Shown in pieces: positions 20,585-30,532 of a stretch of DNA of 42,472 nucleotides. This DNA is from Gryganskiella cystojenkinii (lineage: Eukaryota > Mortierellomycota > Mortierellomycetes > Mortierellales > Mortierellaceae), in contig JAAAIG010000197.1 of NCBI GenBank assembly GCA_015852425.1, positions 1-42,472 on the forward strand, read 5' to 3'. The notes beneath the pieces are model-generated. The model saw only the letters and a program-made list of their open reading frames with translations. It made no database searches and was not told the origin of the DNA. Position 1 is the first letter of the stretch, and each line of letters begins with the position of its first letter. A program made the translations under genes and the position numbers.

Positions 20585-21168
20585 TTCAGACATCCTACTT
20601 TCTTCGGTGCTTCACGACGGCCACTTCCTCTTCTTCCTCCTCAGACGACTCTTCCTCCTCGGACTACACTTCTTTGTAGGCCCTGACGTTCTTGTCCAGT
20701 TCAAATCCTGCATGAGCATCTCTTCTGAGTTGATGATCGTAGCAGTCATACTTGAGACCATATCCAGACTCTGGGTGTTATCCCTTTCTTTTCCCAGCCC
20801 TCGTTGTTTCCTCGCTCTTTCTTGCCTTCGCTCTGCCCTGCGCTTTCTTTTCCCTTCCCTTTCTTCCTTCCACCGCGTTTCCTGCTCTTCGTTGATCTTT
20901 TTACGTCCCTCCTAGTTATGTATCCCTTGATCTGTGTCAGCGACACCTAATTTTTTCCGCATCACTCTGTTCGGCACTTTACATCTGTCAGGATCATCTT
21001 TCGCGTTATGGGCTTGACTTTTCCTCTTTGGTTCATTTCCAATCCTTTTGAGTTCTCTCGCCCCCTGACCTTTTTCCGGCAACCGTCGATCTTTTTCCAT
21101 AGCTCATTGTCCTCTTTGCACTCTTTATCATCTTGTTCCTCACCATTCGCTTCCAAGCTTGCGACCAA
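20585..21168 (-). pseudogene. Relic of a lysine/glutamate-rich protein gene
   Basis: Open segments in more than one minus-strand frame read as one degraded protein. Read 5' to 3', the first segment (21168-20962) has ELWKKIDGCRKKVRG and ITRKMILTDVKCRTE. The next has RVMRKKLGVADTDQGIHN. A TAG at 20912-20914 follows, and the same frame continues with a charged helix (KKINEEQETRWKEEREGK and ERARKQRGLGKERDN). A shifted frame then reads GYGLKYDCYDHQLRRDAHAG and FELDKNVRAYKEV. After a further TAG it ends in an acidic run and KHRRK. I count at least two frame shifts and two in-frame stops. The family is unknown. Splicing could explain some breaks, but I found no consistent GT/AG set. Confidence 0.4.
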
Positions 21169-21216
21169 TCCCTTCTCTTACACTAACCCCATATTCCATA
21201 CCCGTCCCGTTCAAAT

Positions 21217-21480
21217 ATGCAGCTCCGATATTTGTTTATTGCCTTCCTCGTTATGAGTTTCACAGCCGCTCTGCCTGTGTAAATATTGATCTTTAATAAC
21301 AAAATGCTGTCTAACAACAGAATCGTACATTGGAGACCGATGATGGAACAGTATCCCTGGCCGAGAGACAATTATAGCTATTCGACAAAGCTGCGACAAC
21401 GCCGATTTTGATATGGCTACCGTCAACAGAGATGGACATTCTGTTGTGGATCACTAATATGATTTCTTCCTGTCGCTTGG
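21217..21480 (+). pseudogene. Relic of a small secreted protein gene
   Basis: An ATG at 21217 begins a clear signal peptide (MQLRYLFIAFLVMSFTAALP). A 44-nt GT...AG gap (21277-21320) can join it to RTLETDDGTVSLAERQL, which stops at TAG 21375-21377. Directly after, in another frame (from 21380), comes IRQSCDNADFDMATVNRD and GHSVVDH, with TAA at 21455-21457. The same frame then reads YDFFLSLGT. One missing base near 21374 and one nonsense codon would explain this. The family is unknown, and it does not resemble the secreted pair at 1.7-5.5 kb. Confidence 0.5.
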
Positions 21481-21487
21481 TACCGTT

Positions 21488-21692
21488 ACTTCATCCCCAA
21501 TACGAGTAAGTTGATACACAGCTCTCACAGCAGCTACTCATGGCCGCCATCAAGAGAGATGAACTCTTGGCTGAGCAGGTTACTTATTTGTTTTCCTCTA
21601 CCACTTTGCATCGTCGTTTCATACCTCATAGCCCGTAAGTTGATATACGGCTGTCGCAACAACTACCCATGGCTGCCATTGACACAGATAAA
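21488..21692 (+). repeat. Degenerate ~65-nt tandem duplication
   Basis: Two segments, about 21488-21552 and 21628-21692, share roughly three quarters of their bases, including gtaagttgata and catggc(c/t)gccat. In one frame both encode SQQLxMAAI preceded by a stop (TAA). They look like duplicated exon ends, each with a donor-like GTAAGT. Confidence 0.5.
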
Positions 21693-21699
21693 TGTTTTA

Positions 21700-23340
21700 A
21701 GTTAGGTTGATAGTCGATCCATACCATTGAACGATGGATAATCCAAGGGAAAGTAACACGACCCAACCTCCACTCGGTGGTGTAGAGTTCATGGGACAGC
21801 TTCATCTCGTAAACTGAAAGCAGATGGTCTGCTCGACCCGACAGGGTGGGAGTGGCAAAAGAAGGCGGAATAATATGAACCATCGGATGTTAAATGATAA
21901 CGAAAATAAACATTCGATCTGAAAGTAATGAAAGAATGAAAACTTACCAAAGGCCTGGACGGAACTCTTGGTGTAGATCTTGCGCCTCTCGCAAAGGTGC
22001 CAGTTGATGTTTTCTTTACTCACTCAACGACATAGTTCTTCAAGTATCCGAGATTTGCGACATGTAGTTCTATAGTTGACGCGGTGATAGATTCCTGTTT
22101 TACAAGCCTGACTCTAGTCCCGTGACTTTCATATTAGACTGTTTTAGCGCGCAGCTCCTTGGACGCGACATCCCTCGTATTGGCTCCTCTAGCATAGTGC
22201 CCAATAAAAGGTGCGTTGCGTGAAAGTGTCCTCGTAGGGAATTTCGTCGGATGCTGTTTTTTTACGAGAGTCTCCTCCCTATCAAAAAGGAGAAACAAAA
22301 GTCGTAGAGAGTTAATATAATACTGCCCGTTGCGACCTCCAGGCAATTGCTGTGCAAAGATTGATATGAAATTGCACTTACAGCTTTTCGTATAGAAGTT
22401 GGATTTTCTTCTTGAATCCGGTATATGGCTCTGGCACGATTTCAATCTTATTTCTCGCAATCGAGTGCATATATCGTGGTGCACTTTCAAGGGTTCCACC
22501 AGCCAGCAGCACTGTGTGCATCTCCCTGATGGCTTGCTCAGAATCCCTTGACAATCCCGGTATTGACTTGGCCATGTCCCAACAGAGTTAACAAACCGGC
22601 GTCTTCAATATACATGACGAGTGTGAGATATTAAGCGTCATTGAACCTCGAGAGAAGGAATGCCATGCTCAATAAGTACGTACGCGAGTTTATGAAAGTT
22701 GTTGAGATCAGTCATGCTGCCTCGAGTTCGTAAAATCTCGACGCTCTCCAGTTGAAACTGTAAGAAAGCCTCGCCGACATCTTCTCCTTCAACAGGGCAC
22801 TCTTGATTGCTGAGAATAGTCGGCACTATTCCGAACGCCCGTGCATCTGTGGTGTGGGATGTTTTCCTGCTTCTATGCCCGTGGACTTCTTGATGGTCCG
22901 GTCCCAGGCTCATCAGCGAAGCTTCGCGGACCGTCAACCTAAGCTTGAAACATTGGGATGGATTTGATAAGCTCACTTGCAAGCCACTCTTCACATCGTC
23001 ATCCATGAATGCTTGAATAATACGAGCAACATCCTTTCTGGCAAAGATATTTTCTGCAGTTGACAGACTTTAGCGGTGGCAAGTACTCTATGCTATTTTT
23101 ATTCAACAAAAAACTGACGGTTAGGTTACGAGACACCACATAACACCTGTACTCAAACAACAAATCACCTACAGAATCTCGAGTAGAATCGAATCTTGCG
23201 ATCCTTTTTTTTTTTGGCGTGTATAGAGAGCATCTGTCGTCTCGAGGAGGTGGAGCGCATTTCCACGGTACCGTCAGCTTCGATCTTGGAGAGATATTGT
23301 CCCAGCTCATACGCTTGTGATTTGTACAACTCTTACACAT
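21700..23340 (-). pseudogene. Relic of a multi-exon gene of unknown family
   Basis: Read on the minus strand, a series of open segments with usable splice edges forms one protein-like path. ELYKSQAYELGQYLSKIEAD (from ~23335) leads through KKKDRKIRFYSRFC to RKDVARIIQAFMDDDVKSGL. Next come AFLQFQLESVEILRTRGSM, DLNNFHKLA, AIREMHTVLLAGGTLESAPR and RNKIEIVPEPYTGFKKK. A spliced segment with NAPFIGHYARGANTRDVASK follows and hits TAA (~22136). The same frame stays open beyond it (LVKQESITASTIELHVANLG) to about 22023. After another frame break come INWHLCERRKIYTKSSVQAF and a spliced end with MKLSHELYTTEWRLGRVTF. One in-frame stop and at least one shift make a relic most likely. The 5' edge coincides with the outer end of the inverted repeat. 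Confidence 0.45.
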
Positions 23341-23418
23341 CTTCACATTACATCCCCTTCTTTTACTTTATCAGTTTCGCTCTACACCGCCTTTTATTCT
23401 CTTCACCCCCGTCATCTT

Positions 23419-23708
23419 ATGGATCCCCACGACAACAAGAATCAAAAGCTTTCTGGAGAATCATCCTCTCCGCCGCCCCCAGCACAGGCTGTCAGTAGTC
23501 GACCCACTAATGACAGTGAGCAAGGCCAACCATCTGTCAGCGTGAATCCTCAGCAAGGCACAGATACCGGAGGACAGGCAACACATGCAGGGCAGGGAAA
23601 TGCGCCCAAGTGGGCCAACACCCTGGTATCACCAGGAGTCGGACTTTCTCCTAACATCCAAGTACAGGATACGTTGTGGCAAAGGTATTTTCTGATAAGG
23701 CTTTGGCA
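23419..23708 (+). pseudogene. Displaced first exon of an unknown gene (left arm of the inverted repeat)
   Basis: The frame starts MDPHDNKNQKLSGESSSPPP and continues with Gln/Ser/Pro-rich disordered sequence, then NAPKWANTLVSPGVGLSPNI and QVQDTL. A donor GTAAGT at 23709 suggests an exon end. To reach it in a sensible frame (AKVFSDKALA) one base must be missing near 23678; as written, the frame runs to a stop at the donor. No matching second exon follows. The arrangement suggests the 5' end of a larger gene that was duplicated and inverted. I have a weak recollection of similar N-termini on large NACHT-type proteins of Mortierella, but I cannot verify it. Confidence 0.45.
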
Positions 23709-23910
23709 GTAAGTACTCTAGGCTCTTTTTTTCCTCCCCTGCATGTGTTGCCTCTCTTCCGGTATCTGTGCCTTGTTGAGGATTCACGCTGACAGATGGT
23801 TGGCCTTGCTCACTGTCATTAGTGGGTCGACTACTGACAGCCTGTGCTGGGGGCGGCGGAGAGGATGATTCTCCAGAAAGCTTTTGATTCTTGTTGTCGT
23901 GGGGATCCAT
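23629..23910 (-). pseudogene. Second, inverted copy of the same first exon (right arm)
   Basis: From ATG 23910 the minus strand encodes the same MDPHDNKNQKLSG start. After the arm ends (23733) the frame runs into the reverse complement of the other copy's 3' part and stops at 23629. Upstream lies a pyrimidine-rich leader with CCTATATC, so this copy may keep the original promoter. Its natural continuation may be the minus-strand relic that resumes at ~23335, beyond the other arm. Confidence 0.4.
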
Positions 23911-24001
23911 AAGATGACGGGGGTGAAGAGAATAAAAGGCGGTGTAGAGCGAAACTGATAAAGTAAAAGAGGGGGATGAATGTGAAGATGTGTAAGAGTT
24001 G

Positions 24002-24905
24002 CAATAACGTACGAGGGTATAGTGGAAGTGATAGAGATATAGGAAGTGAAAGAAGTGAAAGGAAGAAAGAAAGAAACAAAATGAAATGTTTTTCGCTCTT
24101 TTCAACAAGGACTGTGCATTGATAGAGACAGCGAAATTACTTTGGCTTTTTCATGTCGGAACAACAATGGAGTGTACCACAACAAAAAGATTACTATTCT
24201 TTGTGCCAGCGAGTTCGGATAGATTCAGAAGAGAATACCACAAAATAATTCGCCTGACTGGCCCGATGGTGTGGTGATATTTGGAGGTCGAGAAGCGATG
24301 GAAAGGCACTGTTGAATGCATTCTCGCTTTCTTGCATTCAATAACCTTTTCGAGAGCTAGCACTTAGAACAAAAGACAATCCCCTGCTATAATTAAAATT
24401 ATCCATTTTCTTCAAGACATCAAGCCCCTCCTTTGAAAGAGCCTGAAACTGGATGACAATTCCATGAACAAACTTAAGGACCAATCGAGCTTCTGAACGG
24501 CAAGGCAACGCCCTCAAGCCTTCGTCCGCGATGATCCCCCTCCTTTTGTTCGACAGCTTGCGTCCTGGGATTCACTTTGCATAAGAAAAAAACAAAGGAA
24601 GCAAATGTCAGTTAGTTATGAACGAGCCGATGGTTGTCGAGACAGTGGAGATAGAACTAAAGGCTACAGGTAAGGATCCGGCGTTCTTGGAGTATCAGGA
24701 TTAGATTTTCGATTTGCGAATATCGGGATTGTCTCAGCCTCAAAGGGAGATGCATTCGAACCACTCGTCCATCGGTCTCTACAATGCCTCAATAGTTACC
24801 GTATTATTGGCCATTCCTTTCCTCCATAGTGTCACGTTACCACTGGCGCGACAATCTTAAGCTCCAGATTACCGAGATTAACACGGCCAATGGATTTGGA
24901 TTTAG
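24002..24905. other. Interval in the degraded island, no supported gene
   Basis: Short frames only. A small plus-strand segment from ATG 24619, ending at a GTAAGG donor (~24672), could be a stray exon (MNEPMVVETVEIELKAT). I could not join it to anything. Confidence 0.35.
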
Positions 24906-25440
24906 TGCCATGGTATTCGAGCAGATCATGCCTTCCTCATCGAATGTCCTCCGAACAAGATATTTATCGCCAATGATGGCACACGTCCAGCCTCGTTTTT
25001 CTCTGACAACCGTTATGCTGGATCTCTTGCGATCAAGCTCGACAGTAACTGACTGAAGCGGACCACTCATGAGTCAAACGAAACGTCCAGTAATATTCGG
25101 GGTTGCTTCTTAAAACAGGACGGTATCAACGCGAACCAATCTTTGGCAGACTTTCGAGTGGAATTTGAAGCTTCAGGTACCTCCGTCCAACCTTAGGGGT
25201 ATCCTCCGAATTCATCTGGCGTTCCCTGGCGTCCAAGATAGTAATCCAGTTGTAAATATCAAGAAGGACCCTGTAACGGGTATTGAGGATATGATGGCGT
25301 ATACCAATCTTTCGAATCTGGACGACTTTTTTCGAGGTCATCCAGAAACGTGAAAGATGGTCAAACTGAAGACCTTGATCAAATTTATCTCCACTTCGTG
25401 ATAGACGTCTACCTCTCGCGAGCAAATAAAAAGGCCAACA
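24906..25440 (+). pseudogene. Relic of an unknown protein gene
   Basis: A 96-codon frame (24906-25193) is broken only by TGA at 25050-25052 and opens after an acceptor-like TTTAG. It reads FLIECPPNKIFIANDGTRPA and, past the stop, NIRGCFLKQDGINANQSLAD. It ends at TAG 25194. The sense continues in a second frame: LRIHLAFPGVQDSNPVVNIK and TGIEDMMAYTNLSNLDDFF, stopping at 25351-25353. A third frame follows with EDLDQIYLHFVIDVYLSR. One nonsense codon and two frame changes within 530 nt indicate decay. The family is unknown to me. Confidence 0.45.
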
Positions 25441-25510
25441 GTAACAACAATAACAACAATCGACAAACAACAATAAGAGCAACAATAACAGCAGCAACAA
25501 TAACAACAAA
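25438..25510 (+). repeat. (AAC/CAA)n-rich microsatellite
   Basis: About 70 nt are composed mostly of AAC/AAT triplets with a few interruptions. The array directly follows the relic at 24906-25440. Confidence 0.75.
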
Positions 25511-25966
25511 GAGGCGCAGGATGTTGACATTCGTCGGCTGCTTCTTCTTCTTGGCTCGGGCCTCCTTTGAGACCATGGCGTGTTGTGTCGACTTTGAGTG
25601 GGCTTGCACTCATGACGGGAAGAGTTTTTTTTCGTGGGTATCTTATAAACGGGTCCTCGTCCTTCTCGAGGAACAGTTATCCAGCAAGAGACGAAGTAGG
25701 AAAAGAAAAAAATTGTCGCGTTTCCCTCCGCACTTGATAATTTCTGCGCGTGCGCAGTGGCTTGGCCCAAGGACCAACGCCGCGACAGAGGGCAGTTCTT
25801 CTCACGCGGGCAGCTGTTAAGGGCTTTACAATCAACCAACATTTTTTTTTTTGGAACCCTGGTTTTTCATCTTCCGCTCAAACAAATAAATTCTCCTTGC
25901 ACTCCAATCAGCGCTTCTCTCCTTTTCCCTCCCTCCTTCTCCACAATCACTACCGAAAAGAAAAAA

Positions 25967-26718
25967 ATGTCCCATTTGCCAGAAAAACAGCAGGAGGAAC
26001 CTTTTATCCAACCGCGGATCGAGACTGCCCGTCTCAGTTTCGACCCTCCATCTGAAAACGACGACGCTGCCATGGGTGCCATGCTCTCGGACCTCGAGAC
26101 CATGGCCTGTTTGCGGTTCATGACCAAGGAAGCTCAAGGTGGTTGGACCAAGGCCGATATTGTGGCCCGTCGAGAGAGACAATGCAAGGCCATTGCGGAG
26201 CGATGTGGATCTACCTATTATATCCACGACAAGGCTACTGGTGAACTCGCTGGCGTCATGGGCGCGAATATGATCAATACTGTGGACAGGAATGCGGTTG
26301 TGGGCATCATTCTTTGGAAAAAGTATTGGTCAGGTGGGTATGGTACCGAGGCGCTGTTTGAGCTCCAGAAGAATCTGTTTGAGGATTGGAAGATGCACAA
26401 GGTGAGTCATCTTTTGTCAACACGGCGCGATTTTTTTTTTTTTTTTAAAGCTGACTTTTATTAATCTCTTTGCAATAATAGATTACTTACGAGACTCGAG
26501 AGATGAACAGCGGTATGCGTCGATTCTTGGAGGAGGGTTGTTTCACGCCATTGACATATATCCGCAAGGACGAGTTGATGTGTCCCCATATGAAGGAATG
26601 GGTCTCGCTTTGGCAATATGTCATCTTTGAGGAGGATTGGCCTCGTATCAAGGAAAACTTGCTCGAGAACATGCGTCGCGGTGCTGCAAAGCATGCTGCC
26701 AAGTCCACTGCAGTATAA
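25967..26718 (+). CDS. GNAT-fold N-acetyltransferase
   Basis: Two exons, 25967-26401 and 26482-26718, give 223 aa. The start MSHLPEKQQ follows an A-rich leader. The N-terminus has IETARLSFDPPSENDDAAM, the RimJ/RimL-type opening (TxRLxxxPxxxxD). The middle has YYIHDKATGELAGVMGANMI, then VVGIILWKKYWSGGYGTEAL, which matches the acetyl-CoA-binding motif A (xGYGTEA). Exon 2 gives ETREMNSGMRRFLEEGCF, the usual N-xx-S-xxx-xEKxGF-like region in diverged form. The enzyme should transfer acetyl from acetyl-CoA to an amine; the substrate is unknown. The gene converges with the Ase1-like gene, 360 nt away. It marks the right edge of the degraded island and shows no decay. Confidence 0.87.
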
Positions 26719-27078
26719 CTATTAGAAAATTCTTAATAGATATCCACGTCCTTATTATTATTATTTTTTGCTGGCAGATGATGAGAAGAACAGATCATTA
26801 CAAGACGCTAATAGATAGAGAGGAGAGGACGACAAGACAGCTCTGACATGAGGGCAAAGTATCCACATCCATAATTTATTTACACTTGGATATGAGGAGG
26901 GAAATTCGAAAGGGTATGGTACAAAGGAGAGATGCAAGGGAAAACAATAACAAAAGGAGCAAATGAGCAGGAAAAAAAAGAGCTAGATAATGAAGGTGCG
27001 AGCTATTAAGTAGGGTTGTAATAAAAAAGAACGGGTGGAGCCGACATGCAAGTTGGATAGCAACTATCAAAGCGAAAA

Positions 27079-30000
27079 TCAACTGGAAACGGGTTGGGTT
27101 CCGTTTTTAGATTGCCTCCGAGATCTTGGCGAGTCTCCGTTGTCCGTCTCCCATCCTTCGTCTTCTTCCACATTCCTATCGTCTCCTTCCTCGTTTTTGG
27201 CCATTGCAATATCCTCCCCTTCCACCGCCTCTTGAACTTTGAGTTCCTTCACCATCTTGACCCGTCCAGAACTCAAACCAGTAGGCGCACTCGAAAAGAA
27301 CTTTTCTGCCTCGGATCGATCAAGCTCAATGAGACTCCTCCTCGAATCGTCCCTGTCATCCCTCTTGCTCTCTGCATCCAGATCGATCACGGATTCCTCT
27401 TGTTGAGCTTGCAAGAGTTGCTTCATAAACTTGTTGTTGTTTGGTCGCTTGGACATCGAAGACTGCGAAAAGTCTTCCCGGCCAGATGTAGCACCGTTCA
27501 AAGTATCGTCTGCCATAAATGGTGATGTGTCGAGATCGATCGTAGTGATCCGTCTTGCAGGGGAACCGCTCCTGGATCGTCTCCGTTGCTGCTGAGGAAC
27601 CCTTGGTGAACCTGAAGGCGAAAATAAATCGGCTGCTGGACGTTTAATACCACGAGGTGTTGTTATTGTTGCTGTCACTGTTGAATTTGATGCAGTGCGG
27701 TTCGATTTCCCTGACGAGACCAGTGGGGTAGTTTCATCCGCCTCATGAACACCTGTGAGGTCGTAACTAACGACGCGACCCACAGATTTGGATCGACGAT
27801 TTGACGGTGACGATAACAGCGCTCCTCCTTCCTCCATACTCTCTGTTGTAGCCGAGGAAATGGAAATGATCGAGTTGGTCCTCTTGGATGAAGAGGGTGA
27901 ATACCTCCCACCGTCGAGTGCAGGTGTGGCAGAGGCACGCATCCTTGAGCTTGTCGGTGTTGTAGGAAGCCTTGTGATCACAAAAGCTGAACTAGCCGGA
28001 GACTCGCTCCTGGAATAGACCCTGTTGCTGTGACCTCCGCCAGGGGTTTCCGCTCCTTGATGCTGTTGCTGCCTTTGAAAATGAGCCCCGCGAGGTGATT
28101 GCAGAAAAGAGTTTTGGTTAGGTCGAGAATGTCCAGGCGTTGTTTGCAAAGTCTGTGACCGAGCGCGCGTGGGAGTCGTGGGCATAAAGCTCGGGATCGG
28201 TCTGGTATGCTGTGTCGTCGGTGTTCCTGGACGACTCAAGAGCATGTTTGTGGTCCTCTTGGAGGTCGGTGTTCTTGGTTCTGCTGATGAGGATGATGGT
28301 GGTGGAGGTGATTTCCGTCCCGATGTACCTACTGGTGGGACGTTTGAGGGTGAGATACGGCGAGGGTGAGGTGATTGAGGTGGTGCCTTTTTGGGATTCT
28401 GAGACCCATATCGCAGTTCCTGTTGTAATGCCTCTTGCTTTTGTTGTTCCTACAGGTCGTTAAAATGGCGGAATGAGGCGGAATGATTGTCAGCATCCGC
28501 ATACCCACAAACATCAAAAGAAAAAAAATTGATGAAAGGCCATCTTCCGCAAAATATTAAGCCTACCCTGCGTCGTTTCTCGTTCTCTTTGCCTTCTCGC
28601 GCCTCTTGTTCATGAAGTTTCATCATTGCGATATACTCCTCGCCATAGACTAAGAACGGTCTTCCTTTCTCCTCTTGCCAAGCCGTCAGGACCTCCAGCA
28701 GTTCAGTTTCGGCCTTGGGGAACTCGCGAGCAATCCTCTTTCGGAACTTTTCCTCTCGCAGTAACCGACCAGGGTCACGATGAAACAGTCGTTCTTTGTC
28801 CATGGAGGTTTGTTCGAAATCGCGGATATCGTCCAAAAGAACTTGATATTTCTCCACTGCCGTCAGGACATGCTCATGTTCCGTCAGCTCCTCCTTCAGT
28901 CGCTTAACTTCGGCCTCGTGAGCTGCCAAATTCTCATCCGTAAAAGTGTTGTTAAATACGGGTGAGAAGGTCTCACGTTGCTCCCAAGAGTAATACAGTC
29001 TGTCCCAGAGTCCGTAGATGGTCTCTCGTTCGGTCATGATGAACTCCTCGAGTTTTTCAGATTTTAGGTCTTCTAGTCGATCAAGTTCCTCTTTGTGGGC
29101 ACGAATATCCTCTAAAGTCAGACCATCATGCGTGGTTAAAAACTCTTCCTGGTCCTTTTCTTCTATCCGGAGCTTGTCCCAGAGGGAAGAAATTTCTGTC
29201 AGGTGCTCCTTGAGTAGAATCTTGCGTCGTTGGCGTTCGCTCTCCAACTATGTAATAGGCAATTGCCAAAAAGAAGTGTTGTGAACGCATAATTGTCAGC
29301 ATTTTACATCGGACAAAATCAAACTCAGTCGCTAGGGGTTCAGTAGCATTCGACTGACGAATCTCTTACCATCGACCCCTTCATTTCTAAGCGACGCAAG
29401 GTATCATCCGTGACAGAGCGGTCATCCTGTTCAACGTCAATGACCTCCTTGTCGAAGGAATCCTGGGCTACCATGCCGAGCTGTGTCCAGAGCGTTTTGA
29501 TTCCTGCAATAGCGAGTTCGACAGATTCCTTGCGCCGTTTCTATAAGAACCAAAAATAACACAGATGGGTTAAGAATGTTTCTTGGAAAATCATGATGTC
29601 TGCGGACTCTTTCCAAATCGAATATCTTACCTGCTCCTTCTCGCATGTGGCGATGTTGTCCTCGTACTGCTGGACGACATCGAAGGTTACAATTGCACCT
29701 TCTTCTGGGTTCGGTCCTGGCTGTACGCATGAGGGTCCAAGAATGGAGACAAAACTTGATAATCGTTGGTGAAGTGCCTGAATTTCACCCAGTTTCTGTT
29801 TGTAATGCTATAGAGAAAAAGATATACGAAGGTAAAACATGTTTAGTTCTACGACCTTCCTGGTCAGCACGCCTATGGCTGTGAGATATACTCAGAGAGA
29901 GCGGATCTTTGCTCTTGACTCACCTCCAAGATATATCGATGCTCATCATGCAACAGCCTATGTCGATCCCATAGTTTCATTCCTTGCAAGGTTTCGAGTA

Positions 30001-30268
30001 GTCTCTGAATTCCTTCGTCACCCTGTCCGAGAAGCGAGGTCATTGTGCGGATGCCCTCCAAGAGTCGGTCACAGGCCTGGGCCAGTTGTTGTTTAGATTG
30101 GGTCAATTCGGCGACTTGGGTGTCGACAACAGAGATGCATCTGTCAAACAGTGTTTGACAGTCTTGTTGTCGGACCTCCTCTGGGGTACCGATGGCTTCG
30201 AACAGGGTTTGGAGAGCCTCAAACTTGGCAGCCAGTTCTGGCAAGAGGTCGTCGAATGACATTGACAT
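27079..30268 (-). CDS. ASE1: Ase1/PRC1/MAP65 anaphase-spindle midzone protein
   Basis: Five exons: 30268-29924, 29807-29631, 29540-29370, 29247-28567 and 28449-27079. All junctions are phase 0, giving 914 aa. The N-terminal ~230 residues are a dimerising coiled coil; LWDRHRLLHDEHRYILE and KQKLGEIQALHQRL are visible. The spectrin-like microtubule-binding part follows, with repeated LWD motifs: SSLWDKLRIEEKDQEEF, ETIYGLWDRLYYSWEQRETF, then DPGRLLREEKFRKRI and the conserved GRPFLVYGEEY. The C-terminal ~440 residues are basic, Ser/Thr/Pro-rich and disordered, with many S/TP sites, as in Ase1 where Cdk controls midzone loading. It bundles antiparallel microtubules. The gene shares a 578-nt divergent promoter with the thioredoxin-fold gene, including an ACGCGT box. 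Confidence 0.88.
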
Positions 30269-30526
30269 TATTGGTTCAGTTCCACGCCAAAGGGGTGGAT
30301 CCGTCCTGGGTTGTTCGAGATCAGACCGAGAGATTGGCTCGAATGATTGGGCGAGGATAGATGGCAGTGCAGGAATGTGATGTAAGCCTTTAACACGAGA
30401 ATGTAGAGAGCGACCGCGGTCTGGAGACCTGAGCAGAAAAGGCCTTGAATGAGCGAGCGAGGTCGATTAAGGTCAGAATGAAAGGGTCCAGTCCAGGTCG
30501 GTTGGGCAAAAAACAAAGAAAAGGGG

Positions 30527-30532
30527 ACGCGT
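30527..30532 (+). promoter_or_regulatory. ACGCGT (MluI cell-cycle box) between ASE1 and the thioredoxin-fold gene
   Basis: A perfect palindromic ACGCGT lies 259 nt upstream of the Ase1 ATG and 315 nt upstream of the divergent gene. MCB elements drive cell-cycle transcription in yeasts. Use here is inference. Confidence 0.35.

Larger units (their letters stand above)
23327..24001. repeat. 270-bp inverted repeat (arms 23327-23596 and 23733-24001)
   Basis: The two arms are nearly perfect reverse complements with only a few mismatches and a one- or two-base length difference. They are separated by 136 bp of unique sequence. Each arm contains the same pyrimidine-rich leader and the same start codon (23419 on plus, 23910 on minus), followed by the same ~57 codons. 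A transcript across both arms would fold into a long hairpin. Confidence 0.9.

Noticed and set aside
20433..20915. 160-codon plus-strand hydrophobic frame
   Set aside because: Its Ser/Phe/Leu-rich sequence is the antisense of the Lys/Glu-rich relic.
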